Program-made: the position numbers and the translations under genes
Part shown: positions 43,454-52,373 of the stretch, piece by piece
How positions within the stretch are numbered: the stretch's first letter is position 1
Layout of the letters: each line of letters opens with the position of its first letter
The notes under the pieces: generated by a model
The model's input: the letters and a program-made list of their open reading frames with translations, nothing else
What the model was told of the DNA's origin: nothing
The model's database searches: none
DNA from: Pseudomonas panipatensis
GTDB lineage: Bacteria > Pseudomonadota > Gammaproteobacteria > Pseudomonadales > Pseudomonadaceae
Assembly (NCBI RefSeq): GCF_900099785.1
Contig: NZ_FNDS01000003.1
Location: 62,001 to 126,000, forward strand
Length of the DNA stretch: 64,000 nt
Reading direction: 5' to 3'

Positions 43454-44215
43454 ATGTTCGAGATTCTGCTGGGAAGTCTGCTTGGCCTGTTCGGTTTCAC
43501 CCAGACGGTGGACACCAAGCCGCAACCCCAGGGTACGGTCAACCTCTCTCAGCAGCTCACCCCCAACGGCCCCTTGCGCGAATCGGTGCAACTGGAGCCG
43601 ATGAGCCAGGTGCAGTTCCGCAACGTCATCCGCCAGGCCTACGACTACAGCTGCGGTTCGGCGGCGTTGACCACCCTGCTGGACTACTACCTCGGGCGCA
43701 ACCTCGAAGAGCGGCAGGTCATGGAAGGCCTGCTCAAGTACGGCGAGGCCGACAAGATCGTCCAGCGCCGCGGTTTCTCGCTGCTCGACATGAAGCGCTA
43801 TGCCAGCGCGCTGGGCTACAAGAGCGGCGGTTTCCGCGCCGAGTTCGCTGACCTCGACGCGCTGCAGAACCCGGCCCTGGTGCCCATCCATTACGCCGGC
43901 TTCAAGCATTTCGTGGTGGTCCGCGATGTCTACAACGAGCATGTCTTCGTGGCCGATCCCGCCTTGGGCAACATCAGTTTCACCCGGGCTCACTTCGAGG
44001 AAATCTGGGACCAGAACGTGCTCTTCGTCATCTATCCCAGCGGCCAGGAGCCGAAGAACGCTCTGGCGCTGCGCGACCAGGACATGCGCCTGGTGGATGA
44101 CCGCACGGTGAGCCTGCTGGCCTTCCGTGAGTTCCCGGAGATGAGCAAATTCAACAGTAACCAGATGATCGAGGCTGCTTCGAAAGGCGACGTGCAGTTC
44201 ATTCGCAACAAGTGA
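43454..44215 (+). CDS. FilB-like C39-family cysteine peptidase
   Basis: 253 residues. An N-terminal hydrophobic segment (MFEILLGSLLGLFGFTQT) serves as signal or anchor. A C39 peptidase core follows with Cys67 (YDYSCGSAALTTLLDYY), His152 (GFKHFVVVRDV) and Asp168 (VADPALG), so the triad is intact. C39 domains usually sit on ABC exporters and cut double-glycine leaders; this one is stand-alone and probably periplasmic. The ATG at 43454 follows AGGAG with 8-base spacing; the earlier GTG is less favourable. It is a putative maturation protease for another cluster product. Confidence 0.85.
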   Translation: MFEILLGSLLGLFGFTQTVDTKPQPQGTVNLSQQLTPNGPLRESVQLEPMSQVQFRNVIRQAYDYSCGSAALTTLLDYYLGRNLEERQVMEGLLKYGEADKIVQRRGFSLLDMKRYASALGYKSGGFRAEFADLDALQNPALVPIHYAGFKHFVVVRDVYNEHVFVADPALGNISFTRAHFEEIWDQNVLFVIYPSGQEPKNALALRDQDMRLVDDRTVSLLAFREFPEMSKFNSNQMIEAASKGDVQFIRNK

Positions 44216-44256
44216 TCGTCGGGCCGTTCATAAGAATAAGACCAGGGGATAGCGTC

Positions 44257-45261
44257 ATGGGATTCAGGGGGTTTGTGTGCGCCGGCATGATGGCTTTGCT
44301 GGCCGGCGGCCCTGTATTGGCCGAGGATGGCTCGGTCGATCAGGCACGTGATGCACTGTCCAAGAAAGAGACTGACGCCGATAGCGCCAAGGCGCTGGAG
44401 CAGGTGTTCCAGGCCACGGAAAAGAGCTACACGCTGTTGAAGAAGGGCGAGCGGACCCTGACCTACGGTTTCGACTACTCGATGATGCGCGACACCCGCA
44501 TCCAGCAGGTGCGCAGCGGCGAGAACATCTACAGCGTGCTGGCGCAGAACGAGACACAGCACACCTTCACCAACTCCTTCACGTTCGACTACGGCGTCTG
44601 GGACAACCTGACCTTCAGCCTGCGCTTGCCCTTCGTGGCCAAGTACGACACCGAGCGAAACATCCACGCCTACAGCCTCGGCGACATTTCCGCGACCATG
44701 CGCTGGCAACCCTGGGCGGCCGCGCGCGGGCGCCCGGTGACGACCCTCTACGCCACGCTCGGCCTGCCTACCGGCGACAGTCCCTACGACATGCACCCCG
44801 ACCAGGACGTGTCAACCGGCAACGGGTACTACAGCCTCGGCGTGGGCGCCAACATGTCCTATGTGATCGACCCGGTCGTGCTCTACGGCTCCCTCGGTTA
44901 CACCTACAACAAGCAGGTGGACAACATCCATCAGTACCAGTACGGCGAGGAGCTGAACAAGGTCACCCCGGGCGACACCCTGAACTTCGCCATGGGCATG
45001 GCCTACGCGCTGTCGTACGACGTATCGCTGGCCACCTCCTACCAGATGGCCTACCAGATGAAGAGTCGTTATCACTTCAACGACCGCTCCGTGGAGGCGC
45101 CCGAGCAGACCAGCGCGATCATGAACTTCTCGCTTGGCCTGCGAACCTCGCCTGACTACATCGTCAACGTGAACGCCGGATTCGGCCTGACCCAGGACTC
45201 GCCGGATGTCTTGCTGGGGATATCCCTGCCCCTGGACATCAAAGGCCTCAAGCCCGACTAA
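44257..45261 (+). CDS. FilC-like outer-membrane beta-barrel protein
   Basis: 334 residues. Signal peptide MGFRGFVCAGMMALLAGGPVLA, a helical/charged stretch (VDQARDALSKKETDADSAKALEQVFQ), then alternating amphipathic strands: TYGFDYSMMRDTRIQ, TFDYGVWDNLTFSLRLPF, YYSLGVGANMSYVIDPV, ending FGLTQDSPDVLLGISLPL. The pattern is that of outer-membrane meta-pathway/transporter-type barrels. AGGGGA precedes the ATG. Position three in the fil-like cluster. The transported compound is unknown. Confidence 0.75.
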   Translation: MGFRGFVCAGMMALLAGGPVLAEDGSVDQARDALSKKETDADSAKALEQVFQATEKSYTLLKKGERTLTYGFDYSMMRDTRIQQVRSGENIYSVLAQNETQHTFTNSFTFDYGVWDNLTFSLRLPFVAKYDTERNIHAYSLGDISATMRWQPWAAARGRPVTTLYATLGLPTGDSPYDMHPDQDVSTGNGYYSLGVGANMSYVIDPVVLYGSLGYTYNKQVDNIHQYQYGEELNKVTPGDTLNFAMGMAYALSYDVSLATSYQMAYQMKSRYHFNDRSVEAPEQTSAIMNFSLGLRTSPDYIVNVNAGFGLTQDSPDVLLGISLPLDIKGLKPD

Positions 45262-45279
45262 ACGGCGAGTGACACATCC

Positions 45280-46878
45280 ATGACGATACGCATTTCGCCA
45301 CTCGTTCTGGCGATGGCTGGGGCGGGCTTTGGCTGGTGTTCGCCGGCCAGCGCGCAATTGGCCAACGACCTGACCATCGGCAACCCCAAAGCCATGGCCA
45401 TGGCCAACGCGGTCACCGCCGATTCCACCGGGATCGATGCCGTGCACTACAACCCGGCGGCGCTGACCAAGCTCAAGGGTCGCCAGACCACGGTGAAGCT
45501 GGTGTCCGGGGTGATGGACATCCGCGCCGGCTTCAAGGCGCCGCCGAACTATGGCGAGTCCACCTTTGGCTTGACCAATGACCCGGTGGCCAACTCCAAC
45601 AGCCGCACCCTGACGCCGACCATGTATCTGCCTGGCCTGGGCGGCATGACCGACGTGCCCATGCTGGTGGCGCCGCTCGCTGGATTGTCGATCAACCCAC
45701 CCGGCTCCAAGTTCACCTTCGCCACCAACGTCTACACCCCGCAGGCGCTGGGCTATTCGCGGGATTCGGACAGCGATCCGGCGCGCTACGACGGGCGTCG
45801 GGTGTCGCTGCAGCGATTGACCTATTTCTCCCCCTCGATGGGCTACCAGATGAACGACTCGCTGTCCTTGGGGCTCTCGGTGGGCTTCTCGCACCAGGCG
45901 ATGGCGCTGGACACCGACTTCCGCAACCCAGGCATGCTCACCGGCCTGATCCAGACCATCCATGACGTCGGTTGTGTGCCAGGGGCGCAGGAAATTCTCG
46001 AGTTGATGTTCAACGTCTGCGGCGGTCGCATCGGCCCTTACGACACCCTGGCCAACCTCAAGCTGGACATGCAGCAGAGCTTGTCGCCGAGCTTCAACCT
46101 CGGCGTGCTCTGGGAGCCCAACGACTGGTTCGCCTGGGGCGCGACCTACCAGAGCGAGTCGCGCATGAAGCTCAAGGGGAACTACCAGGTCAATTACACC
46201 AAGGACTGGCAGGGGTTGTGGTCGGGCTTGCAGAGTTCGGTGTTCGGCGCCTTCCTCAGTCCGCTGTTCCCCTACGGCAACGTGGCCCAGGAACGGGGCG
46301 TGGCGACGCTGAAGATGACCAACCCGGATACCTTCTCCACGGGTATCAAGCTGCGTCCGTTCGAGAACTGGCAGTTCAACGTCGACCTCAAATGGAGCGA
46401 CTACAGCGACTGGAACAATCTGCAAATCGAGTTCGACAGGGAGCTCGACCTGTTGCGCATCGCCAGCACCTTCGCACCCAACGGCGCGACCACCCACAGC
46501 ATCATCCTCGATCGTGGCTACCGCGATACCTGGAGCCCGGCGTTCGGCGTGCAGTACGACGTCAATGACCGTCTGCAGTTGCGCGCCGGCTACGAGTACC
46601 GGCCTTCGGCAATCCCCAAGGACAAGGCGGACGCCCTGGTGCCGATCGGCGATGCCAATCTCTATGGCCTGGGCCTGGGCTATCGCTGGGACAGGGATAC
46701 CACCATCGACCTGGGCTTCAACTACTTCGTTTCCAAGCAGAGCATCAAGGCGGGACAGAGCTGCAACCTCAACTGCACGGGTATCGACAACCTGGTCTAC
46801 AACCCCTATGCGGGGCTGGATGTCACCACGACGGTGAAGGCCTATGTGTTTGCCATGACCTACAACACCACGTTCTGA
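45280..46878 (+). CDS. FilD-like OmpP1/FadL-family outer-membrane protein
   Basis: 532 residues, of the long-chain-fatty-acid-transport-protein (OmpP1/FadL/TodX) type. A signal peptide (ISPLVLAMAGAGFGWCSPASAQ) is followed by MANAVTADSTGIDAVHYNPAALTKLKG, the FadL hatch-type motif (NPA), and repeated beta strands such as YFSPSMGYQMNDSLSLGLSVGFSHQ and QFNVDLKWSDYSDWNNL. It likely forms a hydrophobic-ligand channel. The large size is at the upper end for the family. It follows the FilC-like gene by 18 bases and precedes the FilE-like gene by 11, so it is in the operon. Confidence 0.82.
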   Translation: MTIRISPLVLAMAGAGFGWCSPASAQLANDLTIGNPKAMAMANAVTADSTGIDAVHYNPAALTKLKGRQTTVKLVSGVMDIRAGFKAPPNYGESTFGLTNDPVANSNSRTLTPTMYLPGLGGMTDVPMLVAPLAGLSINPPGSKFTFATNVYTPQALGYSRDSDSDPARYDGRRVSLQRLTYFSPSMGYQMNDSLSLGLSVGFSHQAMALDTDFRNPGMLTGLIQTIHDVGCVPGAQEILELMFNVCGGRIGPYDTLANLKLDMQQSLSPSFNLGVLWEPNDWFAWGATYQSESRMKLKGNYQVNYTKDWQGLWSGLQSSVFGAFLSPLFPYGNVAQERGVATLKMTNPDTFSTGIKLRPFENWQFNVDLKWSDYSDWNNLQIEFDRELDLLRIASTFAPNGATTHSIILDRGYRDTWSPAFGVQYDVNDRLQLRAGYEYRPSAIPKDKADALVPIGDANLYGLGLGYRWDRDTTIDLGFNYFVSKQSIKAGQSCNLNCTGIDNLVYNPYAGLDVTTTVKAYVFAMTYNTTF

Positions 46879-46889
46879 GAGAGGCACCG

Positions 46890-48056
46890 ATGCGCAGGTT
46901 GAGCCAAATGACCCTGTGCCTGGCCATTGCCGGGCTCGCGCCATTCGCGCTGGCCGATGCCGGACGCTACCTGTCCTGGGTGGATGACAGCGGCCAGGTA
47001 CACAACACCTTCGTCGAGGCTGGCTTCGGCCGGCAGCAGCGCCAGGCCGAGCAGCGCATCAGCCAGAGCGACCGGGCGCGCCTGCGCGACGATGGCTCGA
47101 CGCGCTGGCCCGGCAGCCAGCCGGCGGGGGAAAGCAAGCGCCGCTATTTCACCTGGGTGGATGGCCAGGGCAACCTGCAGAACAGCTTCTACGCCGCCAA
47201 TCAGGTACCCGGCGGCCGCGCCGACTACGTCCTGCCCAGCGGCGAGCGCTCCTCTGAGTACATCGATGCCGAAGCCTACGAAGACAAGGGATTCGTGCGC
47301 AGCGAGAATGGCAATCCGTATTACACCTGGGTCGATGAGCAAGGCCGCATGCACAACTCGCCGATCAGCGCCGAAGAACGTGCGGCAGGCATTCGGCGTA
47401 GCCAGATCGCCTTCAGCGACGGCCGCCAGGTGGAGTTCGACCAGCGCCCGCAGGCTTTGCCAGGCCTGGATGGCGCCGGTGAGCAGAGCGATGCCATGAA
47501 GGCCCTGCTCAAAGGCAGTGGCAAGACGCTCGACGACCTCTACCAGGATTTGCAGCGACGCTGCTGCGAGCAGATCGGCGAAAGCGACTTCACCGAATTG
47601 AGCGCCGATCAGCCGCGCTATGAAGAACTCAACAAGTTCTCGCCGAGTTTCGATTTCCCCATGGGCAAGAGCTACTACGTGGCGATGAAATTGCCCCATT
47701 CGCAGCAGGTCTACGGCCTGCGGGTGCGCAGCTTCGCCAACCATCAGGTGGTCTATCCGTCGCTGCTGTTCCTCGATGAGCACAAGCGCCCGACCCGCCT
47801 GGTGAGCGATGCCGTGTACAAGCTGAACCCCGAGACCTGGTATCGCTATGCGTTCATCGAGGGCACCGTGCCGGTGCGCGCCAATCAGGGCGAGCGCTAT
47901 GTATTGCTGCTTACCACGGATGAGGACCGCAGCCTGCAGACGCTGGACAACAAGCCTTACAAGCGCCCGCTGCAAGACCTCTCGGTGAACGAGGCCGGTA
48001 TGCAGGTGCATGCCCATGCGGACCAGGGCGGCTTCGAGCTGGCGGTGGTGCGCTGA
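46890..48056 (+). CDS. FilE-like exported protein with triple WVD repeat and MalM-like end
   Basis: 388 residues. After a signal peptide (CLAIAGLAPFALA) there are three copies of a Y-x-(S/T)-WVD-x-x-G-x-(V/L/M)-(H/Q)-N motif at about 27-41, 86-100 and 144-157. A Cys-Cys pair follows (RRCCEQIGESDF). The C-terminal part (FDFPMGKSYYVAMKLPHSQQVYGLRVRSF, then YPSLLFLDEHKRPTR) resembles the periplasmic MalM protein of maltose operons. It lies at the end of the cluster, matching the position of FilE in Acinetobacter. It is probably a periplasmic or cell-surface binding protein. Function unknown. Confidence 0.75.
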   Translation: MRRLSQMTLCLAIAGLAPFALADAGRYLSWVDDSGQVHNTFVEAGFGRQQRQAEQRISQSDRARLRDDGSTRWPGSQPAGESKRRYFTWVDGQGNLQNSFYAANQVPGGRADYVLPSGERSSEYIDAEAYEDKGFVRSENGNPYYTWVDEQGRMHNSPISAEERAAGIRRSQIAFSDGRQVEFDQRPQALPGLDGAGEQSDAMKALLKGSGKTLDDLYQDLQRRCCEQIGESDFTELSADQPRYEELNKFSPSFDFPMGKSYYVAMKLPHSQQVYGLRVRSFANHQVVYPSLLFLDEHKRPTRLVSDAVYKLNPETWYRYAFIEGTVPVRANQGERYVLLLTTDEDRSLQTLDNKPYKRPLQDLSVNEAGMQVHAHADQGGFELAVVR

Positions 48057-48066
48057 TGGGGTTCTT

Positions 48067-48103
48067 CACCCCGCGCGGCCGGAGCGTCAGAGTTCGCGGG
48101 GTG
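48067..48103. terminator. Hairpin between convergent genes
   Basis: CACCCCGCG (48067-48075) pairs with CGCGGGGTG (48095-48103), loop 19. The right arm lies in the last codons of the ligase-like gene. No U-run. Confidence 0.4.
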
Positions 48104-49073
48104 GCACGTGGCCGAACAGTGCCTGGGAGAAGCGCACGCGCTCTTCCGCGGTCTCTTGCACCCCCTTGGCGCGCAACTCCTCCAGGCGCGCTTCCACCGC
48201 CTGGCAACGGTGCACCAGCCCGCAGTCGTTGGCGATCTGGATGTTCAGGCCGGGACGCGCGTTGAGTTCAAGGATCAGCGGGCCCTTGTCCTGATCGAGG
48301 ACCATGTCCACGCCGATGTAACCGAGGCCGCAGAGTTCGTAGCAACTGGCCGCGAGCTTCATGAAACCGTCCCAGAAGGGCAGTTGCACGCCGTCCACCG
48401 CGTTGGTGGTGTCCGGGTGCTTGGCGATCTTGTTGTTCAGCCAGGTGCCGCGCAGGGTCATGCCGGTCGCCAGGTCGACGCCGACGCCGATCGCACCCTG
48501 GTGCAGGTTGGCCTTGCCGTTGGATTGCCGGGTCGGCAGGCGCAGCATGGCCATCACCGGGTAGCCCATGAGCACGATGACGCGGATATCCGGCACGCCC
48601 TCGTAGCTGATGCTCTTGAAAATCGGGTCGGGGGTGACGCGGTACTCGATGAGCGCGCGGTCACGGTGTCCGCCCAGGGAGTAGAGGCCGGTGAGGATGC
48701 TGGAGAGCTGGTACTCGATCTCCTCGCGGCTGATGATGCGCCCGGAGACCGTCTTGAAATTGCCTTCGAAGCGGTCGGCGATGACCAGGATGCCGTCGCC
48801 GCCAGCGCCCTGGGCCGGCTTGATGACGAAATCATCGCGCTCGCCGATGATCGCATCGAGCTTCTCGATTTCCTTTTCGGTGGAGATGATCCCGTACATT
48901 TCCGGTACGTGGATGCCCGCTTCGATGGCGCGCTGCTTGGTGATGATCTTGTCGTCGACGATCGGGTACAGGTGCCGCTTGTTGTACTTCAGCACATAGT
49001 CCGCGTTGCGTCGGTTGATCCCCATGATGCCCTTGGCTTCCAGGGCTTTCCATCGCTTGATCAGGCCGAACAT
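48087..49073 (-). CDS. Alpha-L-glutamate ligase-like ATP-grasp protein
   Basis: 328 residues, an ATP-grasp ligase related to RimK. The ATP-binding parts are DDFVIKPAQGAGGDGILVI, DRALIEYRVTP and LILELNARPGLNIQIAN, all intact. No signal peptide; cytosolic. RimK adds glutamate to ribosomal protein S6, but this subgroup differs and always travels with an inactive transglutaminase membrane protein and a periplasmic protease, so a different acceptor is likely. It is the last gene of the three-gene set, starting 3 bases after the membrane protein's stop. Confidence 0.9.
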   Translation of the reverse strand: MFGLIKRWKALEAKGIMGINRRNADYVLKYNKRHLYPIVDDKIITKQRAIEAGIHVPEMYGIISTEKEIEKLDAIIGERDDFVIKPAQGAGGDGILVIADRFEGNFKTVSGRIISREEIEYQLSSILTGLYSLGGHRDRALIEYRVTPDPIFKSISYEGVPDIRVIVLMGYPVMAMLRLPTRQSNGKANLHQGAIGVGVDLATGMTLRGTWLNNKIAKHPDTTNAVDGVQLPFWDGFMKLAASCYELCGLGYIGVDMVLDQDKGPLILELNARPGLNIQIANDCGLVHRCQAVEARLEELRAKGVQETAEERVRFSQALFGHVPPREL

Positions 49074-49076
49074 GGC

Positions 49077-50603
49077 TCAGTCCTTGAGGAACGCTTTGAA
49101 GCGCGCCAGCTCGGTCAGGCGGTAGCCGCGGTAACGCCCCATCGCCAGCATGAAGGCCACCAGGATCAGCAACATCGCCGGGAAGGTGAAGACGAAGTAC
49201 ACCAGCTGCGGCACGCGCATGAGAACGTGCGCCAGGGCTGCCGCCACCAGGGTGCCGATCGCCGCCTTCATGGCGTGCGCCGCGCCGCGCTCTTCCCAGG
49301 TGATCGACAGGCGTTCGATGCTCATGGTCAGGATCACCATCGGGAACAGTGCCACCGACAGGCCGCTCTCGAAGCCGAGCTTGTGGCTGAACAGGCTGAT
49401 CACCGCGATCATCACCACCACGAAGGTCAGCACCACCGACAGGCGCGGCAGCATCTGCAACTTCAGGTGTTCCAGGTAGGAGCGCAGCGACAGGCCCAGC
49501 GCGGTGATTACGGTGAACAGGCCAATGCCCCATTGCAGGCCCGTTTCGCGGAAGGCGAGGGCGATCAGCACCGGGGTGAAGGTGCCGAGGGTCTGGATGC
49601 CGATCAGGTTGCGCAGGACCAGGATCACCAGCACGCCGAAGGGGATCATGATCATGATCTGGAAGGTCTGCTGGGTGGAGAGCGGCAGGCCGTAGAGCGA
49701 GTACTCGAGGAAGGCCGCGTTGGCGTTCTGGTCGGACAGCTTGGCCAGGCGGATGGCATTCATCTCGCTGCTGTTCAGGCTGAAGTTGACCTGAGCCTTC
49801 TTGCCGCCTTCCACGGTCAACAGGCTTTCGTCGCCCAGCCACCAGATCAGTCGGTCGCTGGGCAGGCCCTGCTCGCCGGTGTCCGGGTTGAAGTACAGCC
49901 ACTCCTTGCCGTTGTAGCTGCGCAGCCAGAGTTCCGGGGTCTGCTGCTGGTTGGCCAGCAGGCGCAGCGTGTGCACGCGCTCCATGGACACATGGGCCAG
50001 GCCGAGCAGGGTTTCGACGACGTAGCTGCGCTTCTCCGGGCTGGTATCGCCGGCCAGCAGCAGCTTGACGTTGTCGTCATTGAGGTTGTTGGCGCGCTTG
50101 ATGGTTTCGCTGACGAAGGTTTCGATGTCCGCCGAATGCTGGCGGATGGGCGCGATCAAGGCTTCGGCGGCGATCTTCTCCGGGCCTTCGAGGGGCGGGC
50201 TGTCGCGCAGTACCGGGCCCTTTTCCTGGGGCTTGTCACCACTGAATCGCTTGGTCAGCACCAGGCGGTAATAGAGCGTCTGCTTGCCGCTGGCGCGGCG
50301 CGACGACCAAGTCACTTTGCGGTTGCCGTTGTTGCGATTGATGCTCACCCCGTAATCGTTCGACACGAAGCTCTCGTTGAGGCTGACATAGTCATGGCTC
50401 AGCGGCGGGACGAACATCTGCACCTTCACCGGCGTCTTCGGCGTGGCGACGAACTCGACCCGGGCGTCGATGTTCCACAGGTTGTCGGTTTCCGCCTCGG
50501 ACATCGGAATCCCAAGAACGAAGATCTGGTAGGCGGTGATCGCAATCCCCAGGGCCACCAGGACGGCTATCAGGATCTTCAGGTGCAGGTTGGTGGAGCG
50601 CAT
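49077..50603 (-). CDS. Inactive transglutaminase fused to seven-helix membrane domain
   Basis: 508 residues. An N-terminal transmembrane helix (LKILIAVLVALGIAITAYQIF) and a periplasmic region of about 280 residues are followed by a C-terminal membrane domain with about seven helices (FQIMIMIPFGVLVILVLRNLIG onwards). The transglutaminase-like core lacks the catalytic residues: the Cys segment reads KRSYVVETLLGLAHVS and the His segment WLRSYNGKEWLYFNP. It may therefore be a binding or scaffold protein. The gene is 5 bases after the retropepsin gene and overlaps nothing; co-expression is certain by spacing. Its ligand is unknown. Confidence 0.88.
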   Translation of the reverse strand: MRSTNLHLKILIAVLVALGIAITAYQIFVLGIPMSEAETDNLWNIDARVEFVATPKTPVKVQMFVPPLSHDYVSLNESFVSNDYGVSINRNNGNRKVTWSSRRASGKQTLYYRLVLTKRFSGDKPQEKGPVLRDSPPLEGPEKIAAEALIAPIRQHSADIETFVSETIKRANNLNDDNVKLLLAGDTSPEKRSYVVETLLGLAHVSMERVHTLRLLANQQQTPELWLRSYNGKEWLYFNPDTGEQGLPSDRLIWWLGDESLLTVEGGKKAQVNFSLNSSEMNAIRLAKLSDQNANAAFLEYSLYGLPLSTQQTFQIMIMIPFGVLVILVLRNLIGIQTLGTFTPVLIALAFRETGLQWGIGLFTVITALGLSLRSYLEHLKLQMLPRLSVVLTFVVVMIAVISLFSHKLGFESGLSVALFPMVILTMSIERLSITWEERGAAHAMKAAIGTLVAAALAHVLMRVPQLVYFVFTFPAMLLILVAFMLAMGRYRGYRLTELARFKAFLKD

Positions 50604-50608
50604 GGGGT

Positions 50609-51148
50609 TTACTCAGCAATTTTCGCAGAGGGACAGCCGGGCTGGCCGGCGGCGTATTTCAGGCTGGGGTCGACCAGCGCACCGAAACGTTTGAGCGCGT
50701 CGGAACCGATCAGCAGCGGGTATTGGAAGGCGCTGCGGTCGGTGAGGTTCACTTCGATGGTGCGCCGCACCTTGCCCAGGCAGACATCCAGTTCGATGAC
50801 CGGGCGGGCGGTGTAGTTCTTGTCTTCGTCTGGGTCGTAATCGCCATGGCGACGCTTGATTTTGCTGATACGCGCCAAGGGCCGTTCGAGCGGTTCGCGG
50901 TCGGCGGTATCGCTGGCCAGGTAGAAGCGCACCCAGGTCTCTCCGTCGCGCTTGAAGCGCTTGATGTCTCGGGCGCTGAGCGAGGCGGTCTTGGCGCCGG
51001 TATCGAGCTTGGCGGCGAGGACTTCATCGAGTTCGGCGATGTGCGCGTATTCGTTGAGTCCGTACACCGTCTTGCCGGCGGCGAGCAGCGGGCCGCTGAG
51101 CAGAAAAAAGGCAAAGAGAAACAGCAGGGCTGTGGGCTTGAAGGTCAT
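50609..51148 (-). CDS. Periplasmic retropepsin-like aspartic protease (RimK-linked type)
   Basis: 179 residues. A signal peptide (LLFLFAFFLLSGPLLAAG) is followed by a retropepsin fold with the active-site motif LDTGAKTASLSA (DTGA at 49-52) and a later LIGSDAL loop. It is annotated in databases as an ATP-dependent zinc protease, but the sequence shows an aspartic-protease motif and no zinc motif. It is the first gene of the three-gene set with the inactive transglutaminase and the ATP-grasp protein, and acts in the periplasm. It may cleave the peptide or protein modified by the system. ATG 51148 starts the signal peptide. Confidence 0.85.
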   Translation of the reverse strand: MTFKPTALLFLFAFFLLSGPLLAAGKTVYGLNEYAHIAELDEVLAAKLDTGAKTASLSARDIKRFKRDGETWVRFYLASDTADREPLERPLARISKIKRRHGDYDPDEDKNYTARPVIELDVCLGKVRRTIEVNLTDRSAFQYPLLIGSDALKRFGALVDPSLKYAAGQPGCPSAKIAE

Positions 51149-51389
51149 GGGTCCAGAGAGGCCACGAGGCCGCGTGAAATCGGAATGTCCGGCAAACGCC
51201 TCGGCCTGGCCGGCGGGAAGCTGACCCAGGTGGAATGCGGCGGGCATTCTAACACGTGACATTTTCGCGGCGACAAGGGAATGGCGTGCCTTGGGTCCAG
51301 AGCCGCCAGTTGCCGGGAGGATTGCCGAGAATGCGCGGTAGTTAACGAAAAAGCTGGCGCAACGGCCAGCTTTCGATGGGCTCGGGCGC

Positions 51390-52208
51390 TTACTTGAATC
51401 GGCGCTCGACGCCTTTCTCCACCAGAATCTTCGCCGAGATTTCCTCGACCGAGAAATGCGTCGAGTTGATGTAATTGATGTTCTCGCGGCGGAACAGGTT
51501 CTCGACTTCGCGCACTTCGAACTCGCACTGGGCGAAGCTGGCATAACGGCTGTTGGGCTTGCGCTCGTTGCGAATCGCAGTCAGTCGGTCGGGGTCGATG
51601 GTCAGGCCGAACAGCTTGTGCTTGTAGGGCTTGAGCGCATTGGGCAGCAGCAGGCGCTCCATGTCTTCTTCGGTCAGCGGGTAGTTTGCCGCACGAATGC
51701 CATATTGCAGTGCCATATACAGGCAGGTGGGGGTCTTGCCGCAGCGGGAGACGCCTACCAGAATCAGGTCGGCCTTGTCGTAGTAGTGGGTGCGAGCGCC
51801 GTCGTCGTTGTCGAGGGCGAAGTTCACCGCATCGATACGCTCCATGTAGTTGGTGTTGTGGCCGATGCTGTGGGACTTGCCGACGGAGTACGAGGAATCG
51901 GCGGACAATTCCTGTTCCAGCGGGGACAGGAACGTCGAGAAAATGTCGATCATGAAACCGTTGGACTGGGCCAGGACAGCCCGTATCTCGCGGTTTACGA
52001 TGGTGTCGAAGATGATCGGGCGGGCACCGTCCGCCTCGGCAGCAGCGTTGATTTGCTGTACCATGGCGCGCGCTTTTTCTTCGCTATCGATGTAAGGTCG
52101 CGTCAGTTTGACGAAGTTGATGTTCTCGAATTGCGCGAGGAGACTTTGGCCGAGCGTTTCGGCTGTAATGCCGGTTCCGTCGGAAATGAAGAATGCCGTT
52201 CGTTTCAT
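51390..52208 (-). CDS. ppsR: PEP synthase regulatory kinase/pyrophosphorylase (PpsR)
   Basis: 272 residues, DUF299 type. [24 protein letters not shown] is the conserved start, and the P-loop-like [19 protein letters not shown] binds ADP. The enzyme reversibly inactivates PEP synthase by ADP-dependent phosphorylation of a Thr near the catalytic His. It is divergent from ppsA, with 165 bases between the starts. The region upstream of the gene is free of structure. Confidence 0.95.
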   Translation of the reverse strand: MKRTAFFISDGTGITAETLGQSLLAQFENINFVKLTRPYIDSEEKARAMVQQINAAAEADGARPIIFDTIVNREIRAVLAQSNGFMIDIFSTFLSPLEQELSADSSYSVGKSHSIGHNTNYMERIDAVNFALDNDDGARTHYYDKADLILVGVSRCGKTPTCLYMALQYGIRAANYPLTEEDMERLLLPNALKPYKHKLFGLTIDPDRLTAIRNERKPNSRYASFAQCEFEVREVENLFRRENINYINSTHFSVEEISAKILVEKGVERRFK

Positions 52209-52373
52209 CGCGCTGCGGGCCTTAAGGTAGGAACGATTCTTGGCTATGATAGGCCGCGCTTTTGCAAGGCCTTTTGTCGGGGCATTGTCACTTATTTTTC
52301 CGGCTCAGGCCAGGATACGGCAGTGTCACAGCGACCCGTTTGAGCTTTTCCAACATTCAGTGGAGAGATCACC

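Noticed and set aside
48108-50816. A 902-codon plus-strand open frame opposite the ligase-like and transglutaminase-like genes
   Set aside because: It is antisense to two genes with clear protein families; long antisense frames are expected at this GC content and codon bias. The translated product is rich in His/Gln/Asp/Arg with no fold-like pattern.
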